NCBI RefSeq assembly: GCF_009866525.1
Contig: NZ_CM020866.1
Location: 436,260-500,259, forward strand
Reading direction: 5' to 3'
Source: Spiroplasma poulsonii
Lineage (GTDB): Bacteria; Bacillota_I; Bacilli_A; Mycoplasmatales; Mycoplasmataceae
DNA: 64,000 nucleotides
Shown here in pieces: positions 21,464 through 32,963 of this stretch. The number at the start of each line of letters is the position of its first letter. Within the stretch, counting starts at the first letter, position 1. The position numbers and the translations under genes are program-made. Under the pieces are notes generated by a model that saw only the letters and a list, made by a program, of their open reading frames with translations, was not told where the DNA came from and did not search any database.

Positions 21464-21682
21464 ATGGCCAAAACTGATTTATTAGAGGTACAAGGAACAA
21501 TTTTAGAAGTATTACCAAATACAATGTTTAAGGTGAAACTAGAAAATGGGGCAGTTATTTTAGCTCACGTTTCGGGTAAAATCCGGATGAATTACATTCG
21601 CATTTTACCTGGGGATGCAGTAGTTGTCGAAATGTCACCTTATGACTTAGAACGTGGGCGAATTATTTTTAGACATAAATAA
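21464..21682 (+). CDS. infA: translation initiation factor IF-1
   Basis: 72 aa S1/OB-fold protein. [34 protein letters not shown] and [13 protein letters not shown] are IF-1 signatures. I start at the ATG at 21464, not an upstream in-frame alternative start at 21446, because IF-1 begins MAK. GGAGGT lies at about 21448-21453. Confidence 0.97.
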   Translation: MAKTDLLEVQGTILEVLPNTMFKVKLENGAVILAHVSGKIRMNYIRILPGDAVVVEMSPYDLERGRIIFRHK

Positions 21683-21724
21683 AAAAGAATAACAAAAATA
21701 AAATTTGGTAAAGGAGAATACACG

Positions 21725-21838
21725 ATGAAAGTAAGATCATCAGTTAAAAAAATCTGCGACAAATGTCGTGTAATTAGAAGAAAAGGGCGTGTGATGATAA
21801 TTTGTTCACAACCAAAACATAAACAACGACAAGGTTAA
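21725..21838 (+). CDS. rpmJ: 50S ribosomal protein L36
   Basis: 37 aa. [20 protein letters not shown] with C-x2-C, a later Cys and His ([12 protein letters not shown]) is the zinc-binding form of L36. GGAGAA precedes the ATG. Confidence 0.98.
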   Translation: MKVRSSVKKICDKCRVIRRKGRVMIICSQPKHKQRQG

Positions 21839-21859
21839 GAAAGGACGGGAAGAAGATAG

Positions 21860-22225
21860 ATGGCACGTATTGGCGGAGTGGATATTCCAAATGATAAGCG
21901 CGTTGTAATTGCATTAACTTACATTTATGGAATTGGAAAACCACAATCACAAAAAATTTTAAAAGAAGCAAAAATATCAGAAGATATTCGAGTAAAAGAT
22001 TTATCAGAAGATGAATTAACAACAATTAGGAATGAAATTGCAAAACTAAAAACCGAAGGTGACTTACGGCGTGAAGTTGCTTTAAACATTAAACGATTAA
22101 TGGAAATTGGGAGTTATCGTGGGATGCGTCACCGTAAAAGTTTACCAGCGCGCGGACAATCTTCAAAGCAAAACGCTCGTACGGTTAAAGGACCGCGTAA
22201 AACGGTTGCTAATAAGAAAAAATAA
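21860..22225 (+). CDS. rpsM: 30S ribosomal protein S13
   Basis: 121 aa. [26 protein letters not shown] and [15 protein letters not shown] are family motifs. S13 bridges to the large subunit and the P-site tRNA. Confidence 0.98.
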   Translation: MARIGGVDIPNDKRVVIALTYIYGIGKPQSQKILKEAKISEDIRVKDLSEDELTTIRNEIAKLKTEGDLRREVALNIKRLMEIGSYRGMRHRKSLPARGQSSKQNARTVKGPRKTVANKKK

Positions 22226-22243
22226 TAGATAAGGAGAAGAATT

Positions 22244-22633
22244 ATGGCTGTTAAGAAGACAACGAATAAGAAAAAAGTTAAGAAAAATGTCCTAAAGGGA
22301 ATTGCACATATTCATTCAACTTTCAATAATACAATCGTTACCATTTCCGATGAAGCGGGTAATGTAATTTCATGATCATCAGCAGGGGCAATGGGTTTTA
22401 AAGGAAGTAAAAAATCAACCCCATATGCAGCACAAATGGTTGCTGAAGCTGCTGGGAAAGCAAGTCAAGAACACGGAATGAATAGTGTTCAAGTTGAAGT
22501 AAAAGGACCAGGTCCGGGGCGAGATGCTGCAGTCCGTAGTATTAAAGCAATTGGATTAGAAATTACTTCAATTAAAGATGTAACGCCAATTCCTCATAAT
22601 GGGGCACGACCACCAAAAAGACCAAGAGGATAG
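22244..22633 (+). CDS. rpsK: 30S ribosomal protein S11
   Basis: 129 aa. [37 protein letters not shown] (first Trp is TGA) and [13 protein letters not shown] identify S11, part of the platform near the E site. Confidence 0.98.
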
Positions 22634-22648
22634 GAGAAGGATCAGGCG

Positions 22649-23602
22649 ATGAAACAATTTATTAGACCAGAATTTAAATTACAAGCAGAAGATAAAGCAA
22701 ATAATTATGGAAAGTTTTTAGTGGAACCTTTAGAACGAGGGTTTGGGGTAACATTGGGGAATGCTTTACGCCGAACATTGTTATCAGCAACACCAGGGGC
22801 TGCTGTTTTTGCAGTTCGTATTAAAGGGGCTTCACACGAATTTACTGCTATTCCCGGGGTTGTTGAACATGTTACAAAAATAATTTTAAATATTAAAAAT
22901 TTAGTATTGAAAATTAACCAAGATATTATTCCTGATGGTGAATCAGTTATCTTGAAGGTAGTTTCTTCAAAAGAAGGAGAAGTTTACGCGAAAGATTTAG
23001 TGGTGCCAACGGGAGTTGAAATTATTAATGGAACCTTATTATTAGCAACAATTGCTAAAGGTGGGGAATTAGAACTAGAATTACACGCTCGTAATTCGCG
23101 TGGTTATAAATCATTTACAGATAACAAGAAAGAAAAAAAATATGCTGATTTAATCGTGATTGATTCAAATTATTGTCGAATTCAACGAGTAGCATATAAT
23201 GTTGAACCAACAAAAGTTGGGAAAAATGCGGACTTAGAAAAATTGGAGTTAGAAATTCAAACTGATAGTTCAATTACACCAGTTAATGCTGTTGCAATGG
23301 CGGCAAAAGTTATTACTGAACACTTAGAGTTCTTCGTTAATTTAAACGAAGCAATTAAATTAACCCAAATTATTTCATCAGAAACTGAAACAGAAGAAGA
23401 TGAATTAGATCGTAGTATTGATGAATTAGAATTTACCCAACGTTCACAAAACTGTTTAAAACGAGCAAAAATTGATACGTTACGGGACTTAGTTTCAAAA
23501 ACAGAAGATGAAATTCAAGATATTCGAAACTTAGGAAAAAAATCACTAACAGAAATCAAGGACAAAGTGGACCAATTAGGTTTACACTTTCGTCGCGATT
23601 AG
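22649..23602 (+). CDS. rpoA: RNA polymerase alpha subunit
   Basis: 317 aa. The N-terminal dimerisation domain contains [23 protein letters not shown]-type sequence; the C-terminal domain (about residues 250-317) has the helix-hairpin-helix DNA-binding part ([15 protein letters not shown]). Standard position between rpsK and rplQ. Confidence 0.98.
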   Translation: MKQFIRPEFKLQAEDKANNYGKFLVEPLERGFGVTLGNALRRTLLSATPGAAVFAVRIKGASHEFTAIPGVVEHVTKIILNIKNLVLKINQDIIPDGESVILKVVSSKEGEVYAKDLVVPTGVEIINGTLLLATIAKGGELELELHARNSRGYKSFTDNKKEKKYADLIVIDSNYCRIQRVAYNVEPTKVGKNADLEKLELEIQTDSSITPVNAVAMAAKVITEHLEFFVNLNEAIKLTQIISSETETEEDELDRSIDELEFTQRSQNCLKRAKIDTLRDLVSKTEDEIQDIRNLGKKSLTEIKDKVDQLGLHFRRD

Positions 23603-23620
23603 GAAAGGAGGAATGTTATC

Positions 23621-23980
23621 ATGTCATATCAACAAAAAAGAGGAAAAAATACAGCTTGACGAAATGGCTTAATGCGTAATTTAGCAACAGAATTAATTAT
23701 TAATGAACGTTTAGAAATTACTGAAACCCGAGCAAAAGAACTACGTCGTCATGTTGATAAATTAATTACCTTAGGGAAACGACAAGATTTACATGCTCGT
23801 CGTCGTGCTGCTAGTTTTTTACGCGATATTGATGCGAATGAAAAAGAAACAGCATTACAAAAATTATTTAATGGTGTTGCAAAAAAATATCAAAATCGTA
23901 ATGGGGGTTATACTCGCATTTTAAAATTAGATAATCGTAAAGGGGACAATGCTCCAATGGTGATTATTGAATTAGTATAA
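23621..23980 (+). CDS. rplQ: 50S ribosomal protein L17
   Basis: 119 aa. It starts at 23621 ([21 protein letters not shown], Trp as TGA) behind AAGGAGG, and ends with the [14 protein letters not shown] motif. Last gene of the alpha cluster; a terminator follows. Confidence 0.97.
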
Positions 23981-23983
23981 AGG

Positions 23984-24013
23984 AAAACTAACAGGATAGT
24001 TAGTTTTTTTCTT
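23984..24013 (+). terminator. terminator of ribosomal cluster
   Basis: AAAACTAAC pairs with GTTAGTTTT around AGGATA, followed by a T run. It directly follows rplQ and precedes a TACAAT box (24021-24026) likely to serve map. Confidence 0.88.
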
Positions 24014-24049
24014 TTTATGATACAATAAAAAAAGAAATGGAGTCAAAAC

Positions 24050-24793
24050 ATGATTACAATTAAAACTGAGCAAGAAATTGAATATATGCGGAAAGCTGGT
24101 GTTGTTTTAAAACAAATTCATCAAGAATTACGAGCAATGATTAAACCGGGCGTAACAGGAATAATGCTTAATCATCGCGCAGAAGAAATTATTGCCGCAA
24201 ATGATTGTCAACCCAATTTTAAAGGATTATATGGTTTTCCTGCATCAATTTGTGTTTCTTTAAATACTGTCTTAGTGCATGGGATTCCTAATGATGTTCC
24301 ATTCCAAGTGGGTGATCTTGTTTCAATTGATGCAGGATGTGCTTATAAGGGCTATAATAGTGATGGTGCTTTTACTATTATTGTTGATTCTGATCAAAAT
24401 CCAGAGCATGTTAAGTTACTAACTGTTACAGAAACAGCGTTAACAAAAGCAATGGCAATTTTAAAACCAGGCGTTCGGATTGGTGATATTGGTGCTGTAA
24501 TCCAAACATATGTTGAAGGGGAAGGCTTTTACTTACCAACTGAATTTACTGGTCACGGAATTGGGCACAGTTTACATGAAGACCCAATGATTCCGAATGT
24601 TGGAAGTGCGGGAACGGGGCTGCGGTTGCAAGCAGGGATAACAATTTGTATTGAACCAATGGTCCAAATTGGAACTAAAGCGATTAAAATGTTAGATGAT
24701 GGGTGAACACCTGTTTCGGCATTAGGATTAGCGAGTGCCCACTTTGAGCATACGATATTAATTACTGAAACCGGTTATGAGGTTTTAACATAA
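24050..24793 (+). CDS. map: methionine aminopeptidase
   Basis: 247 aa type I enzyme that removes the initiator Met. Metal ligands of the pita-bread fold are visible: Asp in SIDAGCAYKGYNSD, His in FTGHGIGHSLHE and Glu in IEPM and the C-terminal FEHTI. In many Firmicutes map lies between adk and infA; here it follows the cluster with its own promoter. Confidence 0.96.
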
Positions 24794-24888
24794 CGGTTTT
24801 TATAATTTTTAAATTTGAAATTGAAAAATATTCTAATATCGTGTATCATAAATAAAAAGGGCTTGATAATTTATTATAGGAGGAGATA

Positions 24889-25071
24889 ATGATGAGATTC
24901 AAAGAAAGAAATTGAACTTGAAAGATTAATATTTTTGGTAAGCATATTAAAGCGGGAACAGGAAAATATGACCCGTTTGATTATGGCCGTGTAAAACGAA
25001 TGGCGCGCGAAGAAGCAAAACAACAACGATTAGAAGCAAAACAAAATCGTAATAATAATTATAATTTTTAA
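24889..25071 (+). CDS. small basic protein, function unknown
   Basis: 60 aa. TGA codons give Trp near the start (RNWTWKINIFGK). A GKYDPFDYGRVKRMAREEAK stretch and an Asn/Gln-rich tail follow; it is strongly basic and looks helical. AGGAGGAG before the ATG and a strong terminator after it support a real small gene. A second ATG (24892) directly follows the first. Confidence 0.7.
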
Positions 25072-25103
25072 AACCATACTTAGAATTAAGTATGGTTTTT
25101 GTT
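25070..25103 (+). terminator. bidirectional terminator
   Basis: A 12-bp arm (AAACCATACTTA with TAAGTATGGTTT) and a T run. It serves the 60-aa gene and possibly the convergent gene. Confidence 0.85.
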
Positions 25104-25117
25104 TTTTATGTTGGAAA

Positions 25118-25599
25118 TTATTTTATAGGTGGTAAGTGATAAGAATTAGCAATTTTTTTATAAATCATTGTTTGACAATCTTCATCGGTATAACCATTAA
25201 ACCGAAAAACACCAACAAAGTGATAACCAATGCCTTTTTCTTTTTCATTTAATTTTGCAAAAGTGACAAATTCAGTTTGCTGTTGGCTTTGTTGTTCACC
25301 AAGTTTTTTTCGTTTACTAAGCGGTTTGGTGCTATCAAATTGATAAAGATATGTTCCATCAGGAGCAATGTAATTGGCATAACCCTTTTCAATTTCCCCA
25401 GCAAGGCGATGGGTGGTGGGATATTTACTAGTCACACTTGTTGGTGATCATTAATAGTATAACCACTTTTCAATGTTGAAAGATGATTTTCATCGGTAAA
25501 AAGGGCACTTAAAACATCAAAGATGGTACGAAAGATAATATCATCGGTTGTTTTAATTTCTCTTTGTTGTAAAATTTTTTGTAATGTTTCATTTGGCAT
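25118..25599 (-). pseudogene. hypothetical protein, frameshifted
   Basis: Starts at 25599 (MPNETLQKILQQ). About 55 codons run to ...NDHQQVW at 25434-25436, after which the plausible continuation (SKYPTTHRLAGEIEKGYANY ... YHFVGVFRFNGY) is in another frame, consistent with one missing base. The restored protein would be about 160 aa. Its C-terminal half has regular alternating hydrophobic residues but no motif I can name. It could instead be two short genes; a frameshift is more likely because the downstream part lacks a ribosome site. Confidence 0.6.
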
Positions 25600-25727
25600 T
25601 TTAAAACCTCTATTTTCAAAGCATTTAAGTTCAATGATTTTCTTTTCTAGTGTAATATAATAATTATACTAAAAAATAAATTAAAATGTTATAATTATTA
25701 CAAGTATAAATAGGGGGGGATACTAGT

Positions 25728-26699
25728 ATGTTTTTATCATTTCTTATTGTAACACAGAATAACCCCGTCAAACTAATGAAAACATTAATGTCAATTAAAG
25801 AGCAAACCAATGGTGATTATGAAATTGTTTTAGTTGATGATACTGGTTTTCAACCTAAATCACCAACATTAGAGGTTATGAGTGAGCATTTTTATAATGT
25901 TGGTAAAAAAATGCAAGTCGTTACCAATTTACGAAGTCAAGGTTTTTCTTATGGTCTTAATAGTGCTATTTGTGTTGCACGTGGGGATTATTTTATGATT
26001 GTTGATGAAGGTGAAGTTATTCATAAAACAGCTGTTGCTGTGCTAAAAGAAAATGTTACAAAACACCAAGTTGAGCATAAAAAAATTGATATTGTTGAAT
26101 TTCGGTTACATTATCCGCATTCAAAAGGAAATAGTGAGATTCGTAATAAAGCTAATGTTTTATTATCTCCAAAAACAGATAAGGAAGTGTTAGCTTACAC
26201 CCATTCTTTGGTTTTTACTAAAATTTTTCGTCGTAAATTAGTATTGCAAAAAAATATTATGTTACTTAATTATCGCCGGACTGATGCCTTCTTCATTTAT
26301 AATATCTTAGCATATGCCAACGGTTTTTTAGCAATTGAAGATATTTTAGCTGATTATGAATTAGGGCGTGTCAATTATAGCGTTTTTGATTTACTAAAAC
26401 AATGAATTTATATTTTTAATTTATATCGTGATTTAAATTTATATCGTGAGTATCAAGAAGAATTAGAATATGCCTTTATTCGTTTTTGTCTTGTGACATT
26501 TTTACGTCTGGTACGGTTGCAAAACAATAAAGCCTTATCTATTAAAGCGATTCATAGCACCGAAAATAAATTAGAACGACGATATAAAAGTTTTCTTAAA
26601 AATAAATACATTAAAGATATTCAAGAACCAAAGTTTAAAGTAATTGTTAGTGATATTAAAGGATTTATTAAAAATTGAAAACTAGAAAATGCTAAATAA
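25728..26699 (+). CDS. glycosyltransferase family 2
   Basis: 323 aa with TGA(Trp). The first 110 residues form a GT-A fold: start LSFLIVTQNNPVKLMKTLMS, then YEIVLVDDTG and an acidic metal motif in DYFMIVDEGEVI, in place of the usual DxD. It probably transfers a sugar from a nucleotide donor to a lipid or surface glycan, as an inference from the family. There is no membrane segment. GGGGGGAT precedes the ATG. A cysteine-poor, Lys-rich C-terminal half is undefined. Confidence 0.8.
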
Positions 26700-26705
26700 G
26701 ATTTT

Positions 26706-27467
26706 ATGACAGAATTAAATGATAAAACTAAGCATTCGATGCAAAACAACGATACGGAGGATACGACAATAGCAACAACAACGGAAGGCGAAGATTATAA
26801 CTTGCACCAATTAGCGCGACCAGCACGCATTATTTTCGTGCGTTTTCTTGATATTATTTTAGCTAGTTTAATTCCATTAATTTTAACTTTGACAATGAAT
26901 TACTGAGATTCTCAGCGTACTGTTTGAGTACCAATTGTTGTGATTGGCATAACATTTTTGTTGTTCTTTTGTTATTTTGTCCTTTTACCATATTTTTGAG
27001 ATGGTAAAACGATTGGTAAGTTTTTATTTCAAATTAAATTAGTTAACACAGAACAAAAATTAAAATTAGGAGTTATTTTTACGCGAGAATTATTTATTAT
27101 ATTTTTGCCGTGGTTTATTGTATTATTAACAAATTTAAGTTTAAATTTAATTTTTCATGTTAATTTAGGTGATTTATTTCGAACAACTAACAAAAATCCC
27201 GTGGCAATTATTGTGATTCGAATTGTAACAACAACTTATTTTTTATGATATTTAGGGTTAATTTTTGCGGTTGTTTTAAATCCAAATCATCAAATTTTAT
27301 TTGATCGTCATTTTAATTTATTTAATGCTAGAACAAAACCAATTGTTAAAAAACAAAAAAAGGCGTCAAAAAAACCAATAACAAGAGAGCATCAACATAT
27401 TCATTTACAAAAAGATCAACCGGGGAATATTTCTGATGAAATTTTAAAAGAAATTGATGAATTATAA
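26706..27467 (+). CDS. RDD-family membrane protein
   Basis: 253 aa. After a hydrophilic 40-residue start, FVRFLDIILASLIPL opens the first membrane helix, and DGKTIGKFLFQIKLV is the RDD-family signature between helices. About four to five membrane segments are seen, and a Lys/His-rich cytosolic tail ends it. TGA is Trp at several sites. It starts 6 bases after the glycosyltransferase gene, so they are probably co-transcribed. Specific role unknown. Confidence 0.8.
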
Positions 27468-27505
27468 GGTAAAATGTAATTGTTTGAAAAGAAAGGCAGA
27501 ATCAC

Positions 27506-29695
27506 ATGGGAAATGAATTTATTGAACATTTAAATCCAAATCAACGAGAGGCTGTCTTAGCAATTAATGGTCCTGTTCGAATTATTGCTGGCGCTGGTAG
27601 TGGAAAAACACGAGTAATTATTAATAAGATTGCTTATTTAATTAAATACGCTGATTTACAACCATGACGAATTTGTGCGGTGACTTTTACGAATAAAGCA
27701 GCGAATGAAATGAAAGAACGGATTGTTGACTTAATTGGTGTTAATGGCAAACGTTGTATGATTTCAACTTATCATGCTTTGTGTGTACGCATCTTACGCG
27801 AAGATGTTGTTGCGCTAAATTATGAGCGTAATTTTAATATTATTGATATGGCTGATCAAGATAGTATTTTACGTAATATTTATAAAACATTTAATGCTAA
27901 GTATGATGCCCAAGAAAGCCGGATGGTAAAGAATTATATTAGTAATCAAAAGAATGATTTTATTAGTCCGGCCAGTGCAAAGGATAATGCAATTGGGGAT
28001 GAAAAACGTTGAGCGGAAGTGTATGGACATTATGAGACACGGTTAAAAGAATTAAATAGTCTTGATTTTAACGATTTAATCTTGCTAACATATAAGTTAT
28101 TTAAACACCATCCAGAAGTTTTAGAAAAATGACAAAATCGTTTTGATTATTTTTTAGTTGATGAATTTCAAGATACAAATGAAATTCAATTTGATATTAT
28201 TAAATGATTAGTTGGTGACGCACATAATATTATGGTTGTTGGGGATCCTGATCAAACAATTTATTCATGACGGGGAGCAAAAGTTAGGTTAATTTTAAAT
28301 CTTGAGCAATATTTTCCGGGAACAGAAACAATTATTCTGAATGAAAATTATCGATCAAGTCAAAGTATTTTGTCATTAGCTAATAATTTAATTGCAAATA
28401 ATAAAGACCGAATTGAAAAGGATTTATTTACAAACCAAACATTAGGACAGTTACCAATTTTATATCATGCTGTAAATAGTGCTGATGAAAGTGACTTTGT
28501 GGCACGAAAAGTTAAGGAATTGATTAAACAAGAAAGTTATGATTATAAAGATGTTTTAATTTTATATCGGGCAAATTACTTATCGCGTGATTTAGAAGTT
28601 GCTTTAGCAGACTATGGAATTTCTTATCGTATTTTTGGAGCGTTCAAATTTTATGAACGAAAGGAAATTAAAGATGCGCTTGCCTTTTTAAAAATAATTA
28701 TGAATAATGACCAGTTAGCAGTGGAACGAGTATTATTATTAACGCCAAAAATTGGTTCAAAAGCATTTGAACAAATTATCACAGTTTTAAAAGAACGAGA
28801 ATTAACTTTTACGGCATTGTTAGAACATCATTTTGATTTATTACCAACAAGTTTACAACATAATCTAGCTGCTTTACGCACAGCAATGTTAGCTGCTTTA
28901 ACAGAATTACCAAAAACAGCAACAATTGAAAATCTGGTAATATTATTGTTAAATAAAACAGGATATCAACAACGTTTGCGTGATAATTTTGAAGAAGAAC
29001 GTGAAGAAAATATTTTAGAATTAATTAACTCAATAAAAAAATTTGACCAGCAAAATGATAATCTAACTGGAGTTGAATTATTAAGTGAATACTTACAATT
29101 AGTTTCATTACAAACCGATAGTGATAGTGATAATTTAACTGATAATACTGTTTCTTTAATGACAATTCATAATGCGAAAGGATTAGAAAAAAAGATTGTT
29201 TTTATTGTTGGTTTAAATGAAGGAATTTTTCCATCAAGTCAGGCAATTAAAATAGGCCATGATCAAATTGAAGAGGAACGACGAACATTATATGTTGCGA
29301 TTACAAGAGCACAAGAAATGTTATTTTTAAGTCATCCAGAAGGTTATTCATATATTACCGGAAACGAACGTTTTCCTTCGCGCTTTATTAAAGAATTAGA
29401 TAGTGATTTTCATCAAAAGGTTAATAGTGAATTAATATTTAGTAAACCAAAACCTTTTTCAAACCATGATGGGATGAAGTCAAGTGGTGAAACAACAGTT
29501 TTTCATTTGAACAAAAATGTTGAACCATCTTTTAAACCTAACTTATGAAAAGTAAATGATACTGTTAGTCATGATTTGTTTGGCATTGGGGTGGTTGTAA
29601 AAATTATTGCTCAAAATGTACAAATTGTTTTTCCAGACCCGTACAAAGTTAAAATCATTTCAGCAGATAGTCAGGCAATTAAGAAAGTAGAATAA
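27506..29695 (+). CDS. pcrA: ATP-dependent DNA helicase PcrA/UvrD
   Basis: 729 aa superfamily 1 helicase, 3'-5', for repair and replication restart. Motifs in order: LNPNQREAV, Walker [21 protein letters not shown], Walker [30 protein letters not shown] and TIHNAKGLE. Several Trp are TGA; the frame is continuous. Length matches PcrA. A GAAAGG site precedes the ATG. Confidence 0.97.
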
Positions 29696-29710
29696 GGGAG
29701 GTTGAACTAG

Positions 29711-30619
29711 ATGAAAATTAAAAATTATAAAGAATTAGCAAAAATTGCTGGTTGTGGTGTTGGCACAATTTCGCGCTATTTTAGTGGCGGTTCAATTAGT
29801 GATGATATGCGAGAGCGGATTAACGCAATTTTACAACAAAATGATTTTTTATTTAAAAAGAATCAGGTGCAAACAAATGTTACATTATTAATTTTTGATA
29901 AAACATCAAAATGGACTTGCCAAATTATTCAATTTTTAGCAAATAAATTAGCCAATGAAAATATTATGATTAATATCGTGTTAATTAATGAAGATGAAAA
30001 CCTCTTTGACTTAAAGCTACAAGCCTTACAACAACAATGAAATATGAAAATAATTATTTTTACTAGTTATTATGAAGAAGTTTCAAAACTATTAAAAAAA
30101 TATGAAAATAATATCAATGTTCTTCTGTTTGGACAACAAAATAACAAGTTCCAAGCATTATATTTTAACTTTGAAAAAATAATGTACCAATTAGTAACAA
30201 AAATTGCTTCGCAAACAAAAGCAATCTTGTATTTATCATTAGGAACAGAGTGAAAAACATTATATCGAGGATATTTTAAGGCTAGTAATGATTTAAACTT
30301 ATTGACAAATTATCTTGTTTTAACTGGTGATGATTATGAAACTGATGTAACATTATTGACAAATACGATAATTGACAAACATATTGAAACAGTAATTTGT
30401 GTTGATGAAGAAAGTTATTTTCTTGTTAAAAGTATTAAAAAATTAGATTGCAAAATTATTAATGTTATTTTTGAACCCAATTTAGTGACTAATTATTTGA
30501 TATCAAATCAAGCAATTAAAATTAATTTTAATTGAATTATTGAACAGATAATGATATTTCTAAATTCAAGAACAATTTCTGATGAACAACAAGAAATTCC
30601 CGTTGAAATTATTGGTTAA
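29711..30619 (+). CDS. LacI-type transcriptional regulator
   Basis: 302 aa. The first 30 residues are a LacI helix-turn-helix (YKELAKIAGCGVGTISRYFSGG); the rest is a periplasmic-binding-protein-like domain with alternating beta/alpha pattern, less typical. It ends 85 bases before ptsH, so it may regulate sugar or PTS genes; that is inference from position. Confidence 0.8.
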
Positions 30620-30667
30620 AAAGGTAAAATTGTTGAATGATAATATAGTTATTTTTATTTTTTTTGA

Positions 30668-30673
30668 TATAAT
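30668..30673 (+). promoter_or_regulatory. -10 box of ptsH
   Basis: TATAAT 31 bases before the ATG of ptsH, which has a strong AAGGAGGA site. No clear -35 is visible. Confidence 0.6.
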
Positions 30674-30703
30674 AAGTGAGTATATTTTAAAGGAGGAAAT
30701 TTA

Positions 30704-30967
30704 ATGGCATCATTTAAAGCTGTTATCGCTGATCCTGTTGGGATGCATGCTCGCCCAGCTGCATTAATTGTAGGAGAAGCAGGAAAGTACCAGTCAGATA
30801 TTACTATTTTCTCAGGAGGAAAAACTGGTAATCTGAAATCAATTATGACTATTATTGCGTTAGGAATTCACCAAGGTGCAAAAGTGGAAATTGTTGCATC
30901 AGGTGCTGACGAAGAATCTGCAATTGCAGGAATCGAAAAAGTAATGAAAGACAACAAGGTTATTTAG
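30704..30967 (+). CDS. ptsH: phosphocarrier protein HPr
   Basis: 87 aa. His15 in DPVGMHARPAA accepts phosphate from EI and passes it to sugar permeases. The KSIM motif at Ser46 is the regulatory site of HPr kinase in Gram-positives. AAGGAGGA gives strong translation. It is monocistronic between its own promoter and a long terminator. Confidence 0.98.
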   Translation: MASFKAVIADPVGMHARPAALIVGEAGKYQSDITIFSGGKTGNLKSIMTIIALGIHQGAKVEIVASGADEESAIAGIEKVMKDNKVI

Positions 30968-30991
30968 ATTGGATTTTTATTGAATATACAA

Positions 30992-31038
30992 AATAATAAT
31001 AAATACTACAATTTTGTAGTATTTATTATTATTTTTGA
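30992..31038 (+). terminator. terminator after ptsH
   Basis: A 20-bp perfect inverted repeat (30992-31011 / 31014-31033) with a very short loop, followed by T-rich sequence. Confidence 0.85.
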
Positions 31039-31095
31039 TAGTAATCGGTTTCTTATCATTTTATTAAAAATTATTATATTTTAGAGGTGTATGTA

Positions 31096-32052
31096 ATGGT
31101 AATTTTTGCAATTGAAACAAGTTGTGATGAAACTAGTGTTGCGATTTATAAAAATAGAAAAATTTTAGCAAATGTTATTTCGTCCCAAATTAATGAACAC
31201 ACAAAATGTGGTGGTGTTGTTCCGGAGCTTGCGTCCCGTTTGCATTTAAAAAATTTTCCATATGTTTTATTAGAAGCTTTACAAACAGCAAAAATAAAAA
31301 TCACAGATTTACAATACATTGCTTACACAGAAAAACCAGGTTTAATTGGTGCGTTACATATTGGTAAAATAATTGCTGAAACTTTAGCCAGCTATTTAGC
31401 AATTCCAATTCTGCCATTAAATCATTTATATGGTCATATTTACGCTAGTGCAATTGATAATAATTTTTTATTTCCCTTGTTAGCGGTTCTTGTTAGCGGT
31501 GGCCATACCCAACTAATATTAATGAAAAAAAATTTAGATTTTGAAATTTTAGGTTTAACATTAGATGATGCAGTTGGTGAATGTTATGATAAAGTTGCAC
31601 GCATGCTAGAACTAGGATATCCTGGCGGGCCAATCATTGATAAAATAGCAGGAACTGGGACACCAACCGCTTATCATTTACCATTGCCTTTGAATGACCA
31701 AAGTTATAATTTTTCTTTTAGTGGTTTAAAATCAGCGGCAGCTAATTTAATTGCAAAAGAACACGGTAAGGAAAATCTTAACCTCCCTAATTTTTGTGCC
31801 ACCTTTCAGAAAACTTGTGTTGATATTATTATGCGAAAAACAAAGTTGGCAATTAAAAATTTTCAACCAAAGATGGTTACGTTAGTTGGCGGCGTTTCTG
31901 CCAATAGTGCATTGCGGACAGCAATATTAGATCTAGCAACATCAAATTTAAAAGTAATTATTCCAAAATTAGAATATTGTACTGATAATGCTGCAATGAT
32001 TGCCCGCTTGGCGGCACAAGAATTAATGGAAAATAGAATAAAAGGAGATTAG
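31096..32052 (+). CDS. tsaD: tRNA threonylcarbamoyladenosine transferase TsaD
   Basis: 318 aa, makes the t6A37 modification of ANN-decoding tRNAs. It begins MVIFAIETSCDETSVAIY; metal ligands lie in NHLYGHIYA and the nucleotide site in VSGGHTQLILM and GGVSANSALR. I use the ATG at 31096 behind GAGGTG rather than the GTG at 31087. Confidence 0.96.
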   Translation: MVIFAIETSCDETSVAIYKNRKILANVISSQINEHTKCGGVVPELASRLHLKNFPYVLLEALQTAKIKITDLQYIAYTEKPGLIGALHIGKIIAETLASYLAIPILPLNHLYGHIYASAIDNNFLFPLLAVLVSGGHTQLILMKKNLDFEILGLTLDDAVGECYDKVARMLELGYPGGPIIDKIAGTGTPTAYHLPLPLNDQSYNFSFSGLKSAAANLIAKEHGKENLNLPNFCATFQKTCVDIIMRKTKLAIKNFQPKMVTLVGGVSANSALRTAILDLATSNLKVIIPKLEYCTDNAAMIARLAAQELMENRIKGD

Positions 32053-32057
32053 ATACA

Positions 32058-32885
32058 ATGGCATCGTTTTTATCAAAATTAGAGACATTTGATTCAAAGA
32101 ATTTTACCAAAAAGGAAAATGAAATAATTAAATATATTAAAGAAAATATGAAAGAAGTAACAACAATGAATATTGAAATTTTAGCACAACGAGTTAATAC
32201 TGGTTATAGTGCAATTTATGGTTTGTTACGAAAAGTGCAAATTAAAGGTTATCGTGATTTTATTATTGCAATTGTTGCTGAACAAGAACGATTAGAAACT
32301 AATAATTTAAATTTAGATGCAACAGATAATATCTTTTTATATTATCAAGATATTTTACAACGTAACAATCAAATTTTTCATAGTGATAAATTGTTAGAAA
32401 CAGTGACACTACTAAAAAAAGCAAAAGCAATTTATTTAGTTGGTGTTGGTAATACCGGTTTAGCAGTAAAAGAGTTAGCTAATCGTTTATTTAGTTTTGG
32501 TTTTGCTTGTAGTAATTTAGTTGAAGATGAAAATAATACTATTATGCGGGCAAGTTTAATGCAACCAGATGATTTACTAATTTGTATGAGTTTAGAGGGA
32601 AAAACACAAGCTGTTGTTGCGGCTGCAAAAGAAGCAAAAAACAATGGTGCAAATGTTGTTGCCGTTACTTCAAAATATAATTCTGATTTATCAAAATATG
32701 CTGATGTTAACCATATTGTTGTTTCATCATCATTATATGAAAAAAGTGAAATTTTTATTTCAGTGCTATTACCATTAATATATTGAAACGATAATTTAAT
32801 TCAGGTGTTATTATCAATGGATAAAGATCGCCAATATTTAGAAAATAAGGTTAAAAGTAATAAAATTTTAAAAAAGTATCGTTAA
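32058..32885 (+). CDS. RpiR/MurR-family transcriptional regulator
   Basis: 275 aa. The N-terminal helix-turn-helix is residues about 20-75 (MNIEILAQRVNTGYSAIYGLLRK); the SIS sugar-phosphate domain follows (AIYLVGVGNTGLAVKELANRL). Such proteins sense sugar phosphates. It starts 5 bases after tsaD with AAGGAGAT, probably in the same transcript. TGA is Trp. The regulated genes are not evident. Confidence 0.85.
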
Positions 32886-32963
32886 ATTGCAAGGAACTAA
32901 TGTTTCTTTTTGTTTTTTATAGTACAATATAAATTAAACATAGAATATTAAGAGGAGATTACA